16,017 bases of DNA from Stephanodiscus triporus (Eukaryota; Bacillariophyta; Thalassiosirophyceae; Thalassiosirales; Thalassiosiraceae), in contig JALLAZ010000399.1 of assembly GCA_036939755.1 (NCBI GenBank), forward strand, positions 1 through 16,017, read 5' to 3'. Both the position numbers and the translations under genes were made by a program. Of the stretch, positions 1 through 8,246 are shown piece by piece; position 1 is the first letter of the stretch, and each line of letters starts with the position of its first letter. Below the pieces are notes generated by a model, which searched no databases, had not been told where the DNA came from, and worked only from the letters and a program-made list of their open reading frames with translations.

Positions 1-60
1 CTCCATTTTGGTTCAGTCTGTCTACTATTCCTACGTACAAAAATGTGTCTTTTTTCCTTT

Positions 61-99
61 CTTTTTCCTGGAAAAAGAAGAATAGGGGGCCAGCCCCCT
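61..99. repeat. Two adjacent perfect hairpins
   Basis: Two short perfect inverted repeats lie side by side. Arms at 61-68 and 70-77 (CTTTTTCC/GGAAAAAG) have a 1-nt loop, and arms at 84-90 and 93-99 (AGGGGGC/GCCCCCT) have a 2-nt loop. They are seen directly. They could be a transcript-end structure or the edge of a mobile element reaching in from outside the window; nothing here decides this. Confidence 0.5.
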
Positions 100-227
100 T
101 AAAATCCCTCAATACGTGCATACTACAAATCTATTTACGCAGCAGGCTCAGCATTCAGCTGCTCCGTATCAATTTTTGAGATTCTCGCAGCCCCAGGCCA
201 AGTCCGCACCATCAACAAAACTGGCGA

Positions 228-342
228 AAGTAGTAGGTACTCAACTAAACCAAAAAGCTATAAGTGGAAGTATGGGAAAAGTGGTCAAGAAGTAGTAGGT
301 GCACGGGGAAACCCAAAAGCTATACGTGGAGTCATGGGGACA
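228..342. repeat. Imperfect tandem repeat, period 62 bp
   Basis: Positions 228-280 recur at 290-342 with an offset of exactly 62 bp. Both copies begin AAGTAGTAGGT and share the core AAAAGCTATA followed by GTGGA. About a quarter of the positions differ. The region has no recognisable gene. Confidence 0.7.
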
Positions 343-364
343 GACGTTCGTTCACTTATCTTAC

Positions 365-422
365 AGCATTCCTCTATTTTATCTTCCTTGTCGAGCATTC
401 CTCGATTTGCTCTTCCTTGTCG
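365..422. repeat. Tandem repeat, two 29-bp units
   Basis: Unit 365-393 is followed directly by unit 394-422. Both start AGCATTCCT and end CTTCCTTGTCG, with only a few mismatches in the middle. The repeat ends about 25 bp before the ATG of the MATH-BTB pseudogene, so it would sit in that gene's old 5' flank. The rest of 1-446 shows no convincing gene: the short ORFs there are uncharacterised in sequence and overlap these repeats. Confidence 0.7.
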
Positions 423-446
423 CATATTATTTATTCACCACAATGA

Positions 447-1562
447 ATGCGCATAGAGCAGTTAAAAATAAAAACAACGTTCCACTTTGTTGGATTTGCG
501 GGGCTGCCAGCGCAAAGAGGCAAACATGTGGAGTCAGAAGAATTTACATGCCTGGGCAATGAATGGCAACTTCAGGTATTCCCAGGTGGACAATAGGGAT
601 GGTTTCCCTCTATTTCCAAAATATGTCGGATAAAAGCATCAACGTTGGATACGGTTTCGGCATCGGAGATTGTGTGGACATGGCGATTTGTCCACACAAT
701 TTTCCTCCTATGGGAAGTAGCGGTTACGCCCATGGATGAAAGAATTTTGCGTTGCGCTCAAAAATAATCGATTCTCTGGTTGATGGGGCCGTTGTCATCG
801 AGGTCCAAATAAAGCTGGTTGATCCAACCAAAATACCCCCACCCTTCATTCCAGGAAACCGATTGTGCAAGATCATTCAAGACATGTTCATGGATGACAA
901 ATCCTCAGATATTTTGTTCGAGGTGGGGGGAGGACCATTCAAAAACAATGCAAGGAAGAAGGCCAAGTCTTCATCGATTACTTTTCCTGCTCACAGGCTC
1001 ATCTTGGGAAAATGTTCATCTACTCTTGCTGAGCTGTGCGGATCAGAAGGAGGCAAGGCCACTCCTATCCCAATCCCTGGATGTATCGCCTGAAGTTTTT
1101 CCTCTCATGCTGTATCATTTATATGAGGGGAAATTATCGAATAGTGATATGAAGTTTTATGCAGAGGAGATCATTGATTCGATCTTAAACTGGAGGCAGA
1201 AGCTTGTGTCATCAAAACAACGGCTATTAGCGTAGAGAATTTGTTGGATCATCTCCTGCATGTGGACTCGAAGAATTGTGCTATCATGAAAGAGGCAACA
1301 ATGGATTACATCTTAGAGAACAAGAGCTAGGTCCTCAAAAAGGGTATCATTCAAAGATGCTCCTGGGGACTTGGTCAGTGATGTTCTGGCGGGTATGCTG
1401 AGAGGGGAGAAGATGGACGGAAGCGATGGAGACAGCGAGAGCCCATGAAGTGCCATGCGCATCAGCGAACTTTGCGGGAAGGCCCACGATAATTGACTGA
1501 ATGTGGACGAGTCGAGGGAAGTGCTGATTGCTGCTCTCGAAGAGAAGTTGTGCAAAAGTTGA
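447..1562 (+). pseudogene. MATH-BTB (SPOP-like) gene with C-terminal SAP-like motif, decayed
   Basis: The protein can be followed only by changing frame. The MATH domain starts at ATG 447 and runs to about 590 (FHFVGFAGLP, FTCLGNEWQLQVFPGG), then continues one frame over from about 596 (GMVSLYFQNMSDKSINVGYG). The BTB domain follows at about 890-1180 (DDKSSDILFEVGG, FPAHRLILGKCSS, SPEVFPLMLYHLYEGKL). A helical BACK-like stretch comes next (LKLEAEACVIKTTAISVENL), and last a SAP-like tail (MRISELCGKAH, REVLIAALEEKL). Lesions: frame changes near 590, 1076 and 1338, a small deletion with frame change near 1180, and in-frame stops at 737, 1328, 1446 and 1494. The natural stop is TGA 1560-1562. MATH-BTB proteins are usually substrate adaptors for cullin-3 ubiquitin ligases. 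With this many breaks a functional product is very unlikely, and the breaks do not look like introns. Confidence 0.87.
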
Positions 1563-1847
1563 TGGCAAATACAGGTCTGATTGTATTTTTTATGTTGTGC
1601 CATTTTATGAAAATGCTGGTCAGAGTGGGGGTTGCAAGAGTGTCGCCAATTTATCAGCAAGAGGGCGGTTAGTGTTGTTCCTAAACATTTATAAGATGTA
1701 GAATGATGAGTCTTATTAAAACATCGCAATATCCTCCCTTAAAATATAATTAAATATTACGAGGGGATCCCTGTAAAGTTTTATCCTCAAGAGTTGATAT
1801 TTTTTCCTTCCAATCAAAATAGGTCCACGGAACATTCTCTCGTCATC

Positions 1848-1910
1848 CCTCTCCCTCTCCCTCTCCCTCCCCCTCACCCTCTCCCTCTCCTTCTCCCTTT
1901 CACTCTCTCC
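1848..1910. repeat. CT-rich microsatellite (CCCTCT)n
   Basis: An almost pure pyrimidine stretch built from CCCTCT/CTCCCT units on the + strand, in the spacer between the MATH-BTB pseudogene and the 3' end of SPC3. The spacer 1731-1983 holds no gene I can see. Confidence 0.85.
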
Positions 1911-1958
1911 TGATTTCTCCTCGCGCGAATATATACTTATTTCACCCCTCGCCCCCCG

Positions 1959-1976
1959 CCCCCCCCCCCCCCCCCC
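1959..1976. repeat. Run of 18 C
   Basis: An uninterrupted run of 18 C, preceded by six more C and a G, ends seven bases before the SPC3 stop codon, so it lies in the 3' UTR of that minus-strand gene. Its true length is uncertain in any assembly. Confidence 0.85.
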
Positions 1977-1983
1977 ATTTACA

Positions 1984-2876
1984 TCAATTGTACTCCGTCG
2001 GCAGAACGAATTTGCTCGCCGTGCCCTCCTCCTGACCGCCCATGTACAGCGCCCCCGTAAGCGGCATGTGATCCCACATCAGGCTCAATTCCACCTCCGC
2101 GCCTCGCAATTCCGCGCCCTGGTCGACGAGGCCGTACTTGACGAATACGTTGCGTTCGTCGAGAACCTTCGCATCGCGATCGGACGTCGACTCGATGATG
2201 CGATCCCAAAGCACGACCTGATTCTTCGGATTCGTCGGCGTCGCGTACGTGGCGACTACGTACACGAACAGCTGCTTGATGTTCCAGTGGAAGGCGGGGT
2301 TCATGTCGGCCTGCCGTGTTTGTTTTTTTATTTTTCGTTATTTCCGAATGGGAGGGCGAAGCAAAAAAGAATGCGTTTAATCCATCGGGCGATTGGCGAG
2401 AACACGGGACGGGGGGACGAAAGAATCATCGTAACAAGACGACGGTACGAATGGGACGGGGAGGTGTGCAACGCGAGATATATAATTGGCAGGTTAGACC
2501 TTTCCCCCCCTCCTCCGCCCTCCCCCCCCCCCGCCGCCCAACCAACCCCGCATTCCACACACATCGATCAACACCACATCACACACACATGCCAAAACGA
2601 AAACAATGAAAACCAAAAACAACGAAAACCAAAAACAACAAAACCAACAACAACAATAAAAATAAAACTCACGTGCAAATCGAAGGACAACAACGCCCTA
2701 TCGACGCCACCGTGATTCTTCAGGCTCTTCATCGAATTCAACCTCAGCGTGCTTATGATCGGTCGGTATCGATTCGAGTGTCCGACCTTCGACAGAGCAG
2801 CGAGTATCGACAATCCGAGCAATACCGTAAGGCCGAAGAATACGACCGCGTTCAGCCGGACCCAGACCGTGTGCAT
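1984..2876 (-). CDS. SPC3: Signal peptidase complex subunit 3 (SPC22/23, SPCS3 family)
   Basis: Non-catalytic subunit of the ER signal peptidase complex, which cuts signal peptides from secretory precursors and, in complex-plastid algae, from plastid precursors. Exons (minus strand): 2876-2673 and 2310-1984; intron 2672-2311 (GTGAGT...CGGCAG), phase 0. The product is 176 aa; the family is usually about 180. One N-terminal membrane segment lies at about residues 11-28 (VVFFGLTVLLGLSILAAL), then a lumenal domain. Family hallmarks are LLSFDLHADMNPAFHWNIKQ around the splice junction, LFVYVVATY, and NQVVLWDRII at about 98-107. This is the type II single-pass layout of SPC3. The gene is head to head with SPP across 609 bp. 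The 362-bp intron is the longest in the window; its transcribed strand is T-rich with TTTTG/TTTTCG units (2583-2672). Family assignment is firm; the first ATG is the only good start in the exon. Confidence 0.94.
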
Positions 2877-2947
2877 GATTATTATTTCGTCTCCCCTCTC
2901 TCGTTTTTTTTTGTTTATTTTCTGCCTAAACGTTGTTACTATCTTTC

Positions 2948-2993
2948 GTTTTTGTTTTTGTTTTTGTTTTTGTTTTTGTTTTTTTGTTTTTTG
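2948..2993. repeat. (TTTTTG)n low-complexity tract
   Basis: About five to six tandem TTTTTG units followed by longer T runs, about 70 bp upstream of the SPC3 start codon, on the side of its promoter or 5' UTR. Confidence 0.85.
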
Positions 2994-3090
2994 TTATCCT
3001 CTTGCGGGGGGCGGAGGGATGTCGGAGGGCTGCACTGAGCGCTGTGTCCGGGATGGAGGGGATCGTCGGTGTGTAGATATGTGGAGGCGA

Positions 3091-3161
3091 TGTTGTTTTG
3101 TTGTTGTGTTGTTGTTGATGTTGTTTTTGTTGTGTTGTTGTGTTGTTGTGTTGTTTTGTTG
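3091..3161. repeat. TTG/TTGTG low-complexity tract
   Basis: About 70 bp made almost only of T and G, in TTG, TTGTG and TTTTG units on the + strand, midway between SPC3 and SPP. Short ORFs running through it encode low-complexity Val/Leu/Cys and are not believed. Confidence 0.8.
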
Positions 3162-3485
3162 CCGCCGTCCGTCCCTCTCCCCCAAAACAATGCTGACGGA
3201 CGCAAGACAGGCCTCCCACCACGTCCTCGCGAAAAAGGAATTCGTTCCGAATCTCTCACACTCTCTCCCGCCCTTCGTTCGTTCGTCGTCGGTCCTCTCA
3301 CTCTCTTTTCTTCCTCCCGGGCCCGCGCGCCCCCAATAATCCCCCATCCATCATCGGCTCGGCCCATATTTATTTCTTCCCTCTATCTATTAGGCTCACT
3401 TCTCCGGTCCCTTAGTTCCGCCAACCTCTCGGGTGGTGCCACACGGACGCACTTCTTCCCGGGAAAACAGAACGACATAAATAAT

Positions 3486-6400
3486 ATGCAATTCCACGCG
3501 GCCATCGCGGCCATCGCTGCGGCGGTCGTCGCCTCCTCCTCCTCCCTCGCGACCATTGCCGCCACCGCCTCCTCCGCCTCCGCCTCCGCCTCGACGCACG
3601 GGGGCGGATATGCCGTCGTCGACGCCTTCTCCTACCGCAACGCGCCGCCCGGCCGTCGGAGCGTCCGCGCCGCGATGCCGTCGTCGACGACGACCGCCAA
3701 GACGACTGCCGCGCGCGCGACCGCCGGCCTCGTCGTCGTTCGTCGCGAGCGGGGATGGGGGGGGTGGGGGGGATCGTCGTCGCTGTCGATGAAGGACGAG
3801 AACGACGTCGTCCCCGCCATCGAGAAGAGGTTCAGCCTCGCCAACCTCTTCTCGGGGGATTCTTCCTCTTCCTCTTCCCCCTCCTCCTCCTCCGTCCCCC
3901 GAAGGCCGTCGTCCTCGGCCGTGCTGGAGCCTCACCCCAGCAAGCGCGATCACATCAATCCCCTCAACGCCCTTTACCCCCCCGACCTCCTGCGGGCAGG
4001 CGGTGTCGGTAACGACGAGGAGGGGAGGGAGGGATCGTCGTCGTCGTCGTCGTCGTCCGCCCCCTCCTCCTCCTCCCTGCCCTTCCATCCGTCCGTGCGA
4101 TCGGGCGTCCTCCCCAACGGCTTCTCCTACGTCTTCCTGCCCAATCGGTCCCCCCCCGGCCGCTTCGAGGCGCACCTGCAGGTCTTCTCGGGGTCCGCGG
4201 ACGAGCTGCACGGCCAGCAGGGCATAGCCCACCTCACCGAGCACGTGGCGTACATGGGCAGCCGGAAGCGCGAGAGGCTGTTCGGCACCGGCAGCCAGAC
4301 GAACGCGTACACCGACTTCCACCACACGGTGTTCTACGCCGCGTGTCCCGCCGTCTCTCCCGGGGGAGGGGGAGGAGGAGGAGGAGGCGCGCCGATGCTG
4401 CCCATGGCCCTCGACGCGCTCTGCGACGTCATGGAGGCGCGGTGCGAGCCGTCGCGCATCGAGAAGGAACGGCAGGCGGTGCTGTCGGAGATGACCATGG
4501 TCAACACCATCGAGTATCGCGTCGAGTGTCAGATACTCGGGACGCTCCACCGCGAGAATCGATTGGCGAAGCGCTTCCCGATCGGAAAGGAGGGGCTCAT
4601 ACGCAGCTGGGACCAGAACGACGTGAAGGCGTGGCACCGGACGCACTACCGTCCGGACAACGTGTTGCTGTACGTCGTGGGCGACCTCGAGTCGGACGTA
4701 GTCGAGAGGACGATCGCCGAGAAGTTCGGCCACCTCACCGCCGAGGGACAGGGCAGTCAGATACGCTCGGCCGAGCTTCGGGAGGAGGCGTCGATGCTCG
4801 CGGACGCCGTCGTGGGCGGCACGATGAAGCAGGCCCAGAGCTGGCATTATCCGCCGGTACGGCACGACTTCGTGTTGGAGGGCGGGACGAGGGACGTACT
4901 CGAGGCGGCGAGGGAGGAAGGACGGTTGATCGTATCGCCGAGGAGGGGGGACGCCGGGGACGACGCCAACGACGACGTAAGTCCCGCGTCGTCTTCGTCG
5001 TCTTACGACGTTCACCTCCAGCAGCCGTACGACATGGACGACAGGGTCAACCTCCTCGCGGAGTCGCAGCTCGCTCCCGGTCGTACCCTGCGCCCTCACA
5101 TCTTCAAGCACGAGCTCCTGCAGAACTTCTCGTTCCATCTATTCGCGAAGCGACCGGTCGAGCCCGTGCGGGACATGCCGTCCTTCCGACGCAGCCTCGC
5201 TCGACGCGTGTGCCTCGCCGCGCTGCAAATACGGTTGAATGTCGGGGGCAGGTCCGACGATCCGGCCTTCACGTTCGTCGAATTCAACCAGCTCGATTCG
5301 GCGCGCGAGGGTTGCGCGGTGTGCAGCCTCGACATGACGTCCGAGCCTCATCGGTGGGAGGAGGCTGTGATCAAGAGCATATCGGAGATACGCAAGCTCG
5401 GGCTGTACGGGGTAACGCCCGGGGAGATGGAACGCTACGCGAGCGCGCTGTTGACGGACGCGGAGCAGCTCGCGGCCCAGGGGGACATGATATCGCACGG
5501 GGATCAGCTCGCGTACCTGATGGAGACCGTCGCGAACGGCCACGCCTTCATGAGCCCCCAGCAGAGCTACGCCGTGACCGAGCAGGCGCTGCGCACGCTA
5601 ACGCTGGAGGAGGTGAACGACGCGGCCTCGAGGCTGTGCGCGCACATCACCGGACTGCGAGACGGCGAGATGGGGAGCGAGGGGACGATTGTGGCCGTGG
5701 CCTGCGCGCCGAAGTCGAACGACGGCGACCTCGACGAGTACAGGCTCCGCGATGCGATACGCGAGGCTTGCTCCCTCGACGTCGTCCCGGAGGAGGACGT
5801 CGTCGTTCCCTACACCCTCGTGACCGAGGAGGAGCTCGACGACGCCGCGAGGGAATATCCGCCGAGATGGGAATCGGGTCGCTTCACCGACGGCACCCCG
5901 AACACGCCCGCCGATCGCGTCACGCGGCCGTTCACGCTCCGTCGACTTGGCAACGGCATGCGCGTGGGCGTCGCGCGGAACTCGGCCGAATCGCAGAGGG
6001 GACACCTCCGACTAGTCGCGCCCGGCGGTCGCGACGCCGAGGAGCGATACGGCTTCCGTCCGGGCTCCCTCGCCGTGGGCGCGCGCGCGATGCAGGAGGG
6101 CGGGTCCTTCGGCAAATTCACCCGGGAGCAGGTGGAGCTATTCGCGGTCGATCACCTGATAATGGTCGAGATCAACTGCAACGAGGAGGCCTTAACGATG
6201 GACTTCGTGTTCCCAACGACGAACGTCGGTAACACCGGGTACGGCGATGCCAAGCAACTCGGGATAACCGGCACCGAGAGCGTATTGCAGATCGTGCGAG
6301 AGATACTGGTGGATTTCAACTGGGAGGAGGACGCGCTCGGTCGGAGCAAGCAGAGCTACCGCACGGCGCACGAGAGCCTAGGGAAGAGTCTAGAGGGGAA

Positions 6401-7574
6401 GAGCACTGAGATGATCATGCAGGCGGTGGCGGGCGGGGATCAGAGGTGAGTTTGAAGAGGGATTGGGGAGCGGGCGTCTCGTTTCCCCTCTTCCGCGAAC
6501 CAAATGAATACTCGCAAAAACCCTCACGACGTCTATTTTTTGTTCGCACCCATTTCATTTCCGCACCGCAGATTTTTATCCATCGACGTGGATACCGTCA
6601 ACGCCGTGACTCTAGAGGACGCCAAGAATGCAGTCATGTCCCAACTGATACCGTCCGACATCGAAATATCCGTCTCCGGCGACTTCGTGGTGAACGAAGT
6701 CCTCGACATGATCCTGAAATACCTCGGCACGGTGCCGGCGGATGCCAATTCCGAATACAAGACGAGCCAGACGCGAGGAGGAGGGGAGGCGCCGGAGATA
6801 GGCTTCGGCAGCGTCCCAGCCCTCCTCCTCCCGGGCAAGCACCTCGACCTGGAGCTCGAGGACTCCGATCCCCGCGCCGTGGCCTACGTGGCGGGCGCCG
6901 CGCCGAACTCGTGGGGGTTCCTCGCGGACGGGTCCACTGTCGCAGAGCGCGTAAGCGACGCAGACAAGAGGGCGAGCGATTACGACAGGCAGCGCAGGGC
7001 CCATCCCCTGTTCGCGAGCGCGGCGCTTTCCCTGGTGTCCGAGATCGCGAACAGGCGTCTGTTCAGCACCGTCCGGGAGAGGAAGCAGCTGACGTACGAC
7101 GCCAACTTCTCTCTGACGGGCTTCGAGAGGCTGAAGGGGGGATGGTTCCTCGTCACCGTCACGGCGTCGAAGGAGAAGGCTCGCGCGGCGCTCGAGGCTT
7201 GCAAGGAGACCCTCGATGCCCTCCGGACCTCGAACCCGATATCGCCCGACAACCTCGAGTCGGCGAAGCGCGTCGTCCTGAACCGACACGAGGGCGAGCT
7301 CCGAACGTCGTCGTACTGGGCATCGATGATGTCGGGCATGCAGGAGGAGTCGATACCGCTAAAAGGACCGCTATCGGTCACGGACTTTCACGCGGTGATT
7401 GAGGGCATGACCACCCGCGACCTTCAGCTGACACTCGAGTGCATGGGACTAGATGAGAAGGAATTGTACACCGCCATCGGGCAGACGGTTCAGCCGGAGG
7501 GTTTGGTCGACGATGGCATCGTGAAGGCTTCGCCGATGGCCGGAATGGGACGTGGGGGTGCGTTGAAGAACTGA
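3486..7574 (+). CDS. SPP: Stromal processing peptidase, M16 zinc metalloprotease, plastid-targeted
   Basis: Removes transit peptides from imported precursors in the plastid stroma. Exons 3486-6445 and 6572-7574, intron 6446-6571 (GTGAGT...CCGCAG), giving 1320 aa against about 1265 in plants. Residues 1-47 form a signal peptide (hydrophobic core about 5-25). Cleavage at VVDA/FSYRN puts Phe48 at +1, and a Ser/Arg-rich transit-peptide-like stretch follows. The catalytic M16 domain has the inverted zinc motif HLTEH at H249-H253 (E252 catalytic) and the third ligand E335 in ERQAVLSEM, with E328 seven residues before it as in pitrilysin-type enzymes. SPP-specific blocks: FEAHLQVFSGSADE, QTNAYTDFHHTVF, NTIEYRVECQ, FPIGKEGLI. 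The C-terminal M16-like domain lacks a zinc motif (LRRLGNGMRVGV; RERKQLTYDANFSL; RRAHPLFASAAL). A nine-Gly run lies between the zinc ligands. The start was chosen because it gives the bipartite presequence. Confidence 0.96.
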
Positions 7575-7913
7575 TTGCGGGAGAAGAGGAATGGTGGAAG
7601 ACAATCCATTCTCATTCGGAATTATTTTTTTCGTACAAATTTTCAATACCCAGATAATTACAACAATAAGGGATCTTCAAATATTTGTGATGTATAAAGA
7701 TAAAACATCCCTACATAGCTCAAGTCAAGGTAATACACTGTCTTCTTGGAAGTCCCCCCGACGGCAGAAGTATCACCTCCCGATATTTGGCGGGGGATAG
7801 ACGCAATTGCATTGCCATTGCAACCCGCTCGTCCGCTTGAAAAAGCTTTACAATTTTTCGCTTGAAAAAGATTTGCAATTTATCCTGAAATTGATGGATT
7901 ATTATTCTACGTA
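7575..7913. other. Spacer downstream of SPP
   Basis: AT-rich sequence between the SPP stop and the MATH-BTB fragment; it should hold the SPP 3' UTR. A 25-bp tandem repeat is at 7834-7882. I see no gene, RNA gene or clear polyadenylation signal. The small ORF at 7591-7800 has no recognisable features. Confidence 0.5.
7834..7882. repeat. Tandem repeat, two 25-bp units
   Basis: Unit 7834-7858 is followed directly by 7859-7882. Both begin CGCTTGAAAAAG and end in CAATTT, with a few mismatches between. Confidence 0.75.
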
Positions 7914-8166
7914 GCCCACGAGAATGGATTGAATGTCGACGGGTCGAGGGAAATGCTGATTGCTGCTCTTGAAGAGAAGTTGTGCAAAAGTTGATGGTGG
8001 ATACAGATCAGATAGTGATTTGCATGTTGTACCTTTTTATTTAAGATGCTGGTCAGAGTGCCGGTTGCAAGATTGTCACCAATTTATCAGCAAGAGGGCA
8101 GTAAGTGTTGTGTCTAAACGTTTAGAGAAGAGTGTAGAAACGTGTTATCTTAGTACATCATGATAT
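7914..8166 (+). pseudogene. Solo 3'-end fragment of a MATH-BTB-SAP gene
   Basis: This stretch aligns end to end with 1482-1733, the last codons and 3' flank of the MATH-BTB pseudogene, in the same orientation. The coding part reads ENGLNVDGSREMLIAALEEK and ends in TGA at 7992-7994. In the first 67 bases around this I count four differences. The similarity continues about 170 bp past the stop, through shared AATTTATCAGCAAGAGGGC. Upstream of 7914 the similarity stops abruptly, so no MATH or BTB part is present. This copy keeps Gly where the left copy has a stop, so it did not derive from the left copy in its present broken state. It lies just past the 3' end of MCM2 and may be transcribed into its 3' UTR. 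Confidence 0.85.
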
Positions 8167-8246
8167 CATTTGAGTAGCTACTTGAATATATAACATTCTT
8201 CGGGATAACATCATCATCATAACATATCATCATATGATCACCATCA

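Larger units (their letters stand above)
2877..3485. promoter_or_regulatory. Divergent intergenic region SPC3/SPP
   Basis: 609 bp separate the start codons of SPC3 (minus) and SPP (plus), so both promoters and both 5' UTRs must lie here. It contains a (TTTTTG)n tract at 2948-2993 and a TTG/TTGTG tract at 3091-3161, both T/G-rich on the + strand, then a C/T-rich stretch before the SPP start. No TATA box or other core element is clear. The SPP frame is open back to about 3069, but that part is low-complexity and precedes a credible signal peptide. Confidence 0.6.

Noticed and set aside
447..1562. Intact MATH-BTB gene with several short introns
   Set aside because: The frame changes occur without usable GT-AG pairs at the breaks, and in-frame stops lie inside conserved segments, so splicing cannot explain them.
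2068..2715. 215-codon plus-strand frame over SPC3
   Set aside because: Antisense to SPC3 exon 2 and its intron; the C-terminal half is low-complexity Pro/Lys/Asn/Thr. SPC3 on the other strand has clear family motifs.
3069..3485. N-terminal extension of SPP
   Set aside because: The frame is open but encodes low-complexity Val/Cys/Leu from TTG repeats, and an extension would bury the signal peptide and the Phe+1 cleavage site.
3396..5138. 580-codon open frame on the minus strand
   Set aside because: It is antisense to SPP exon 1, Arg/Gly/Val-rich and low in complexity, as expected from high-GC codon bias. No family features.
4343..6232. 629-codon open frame on the plus strand
   Set aside because: Same strand but another frame of SPP exon 1; Arg/Gly-rich shadow. 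SPP itself has all M16 motifs and closes across its intron.
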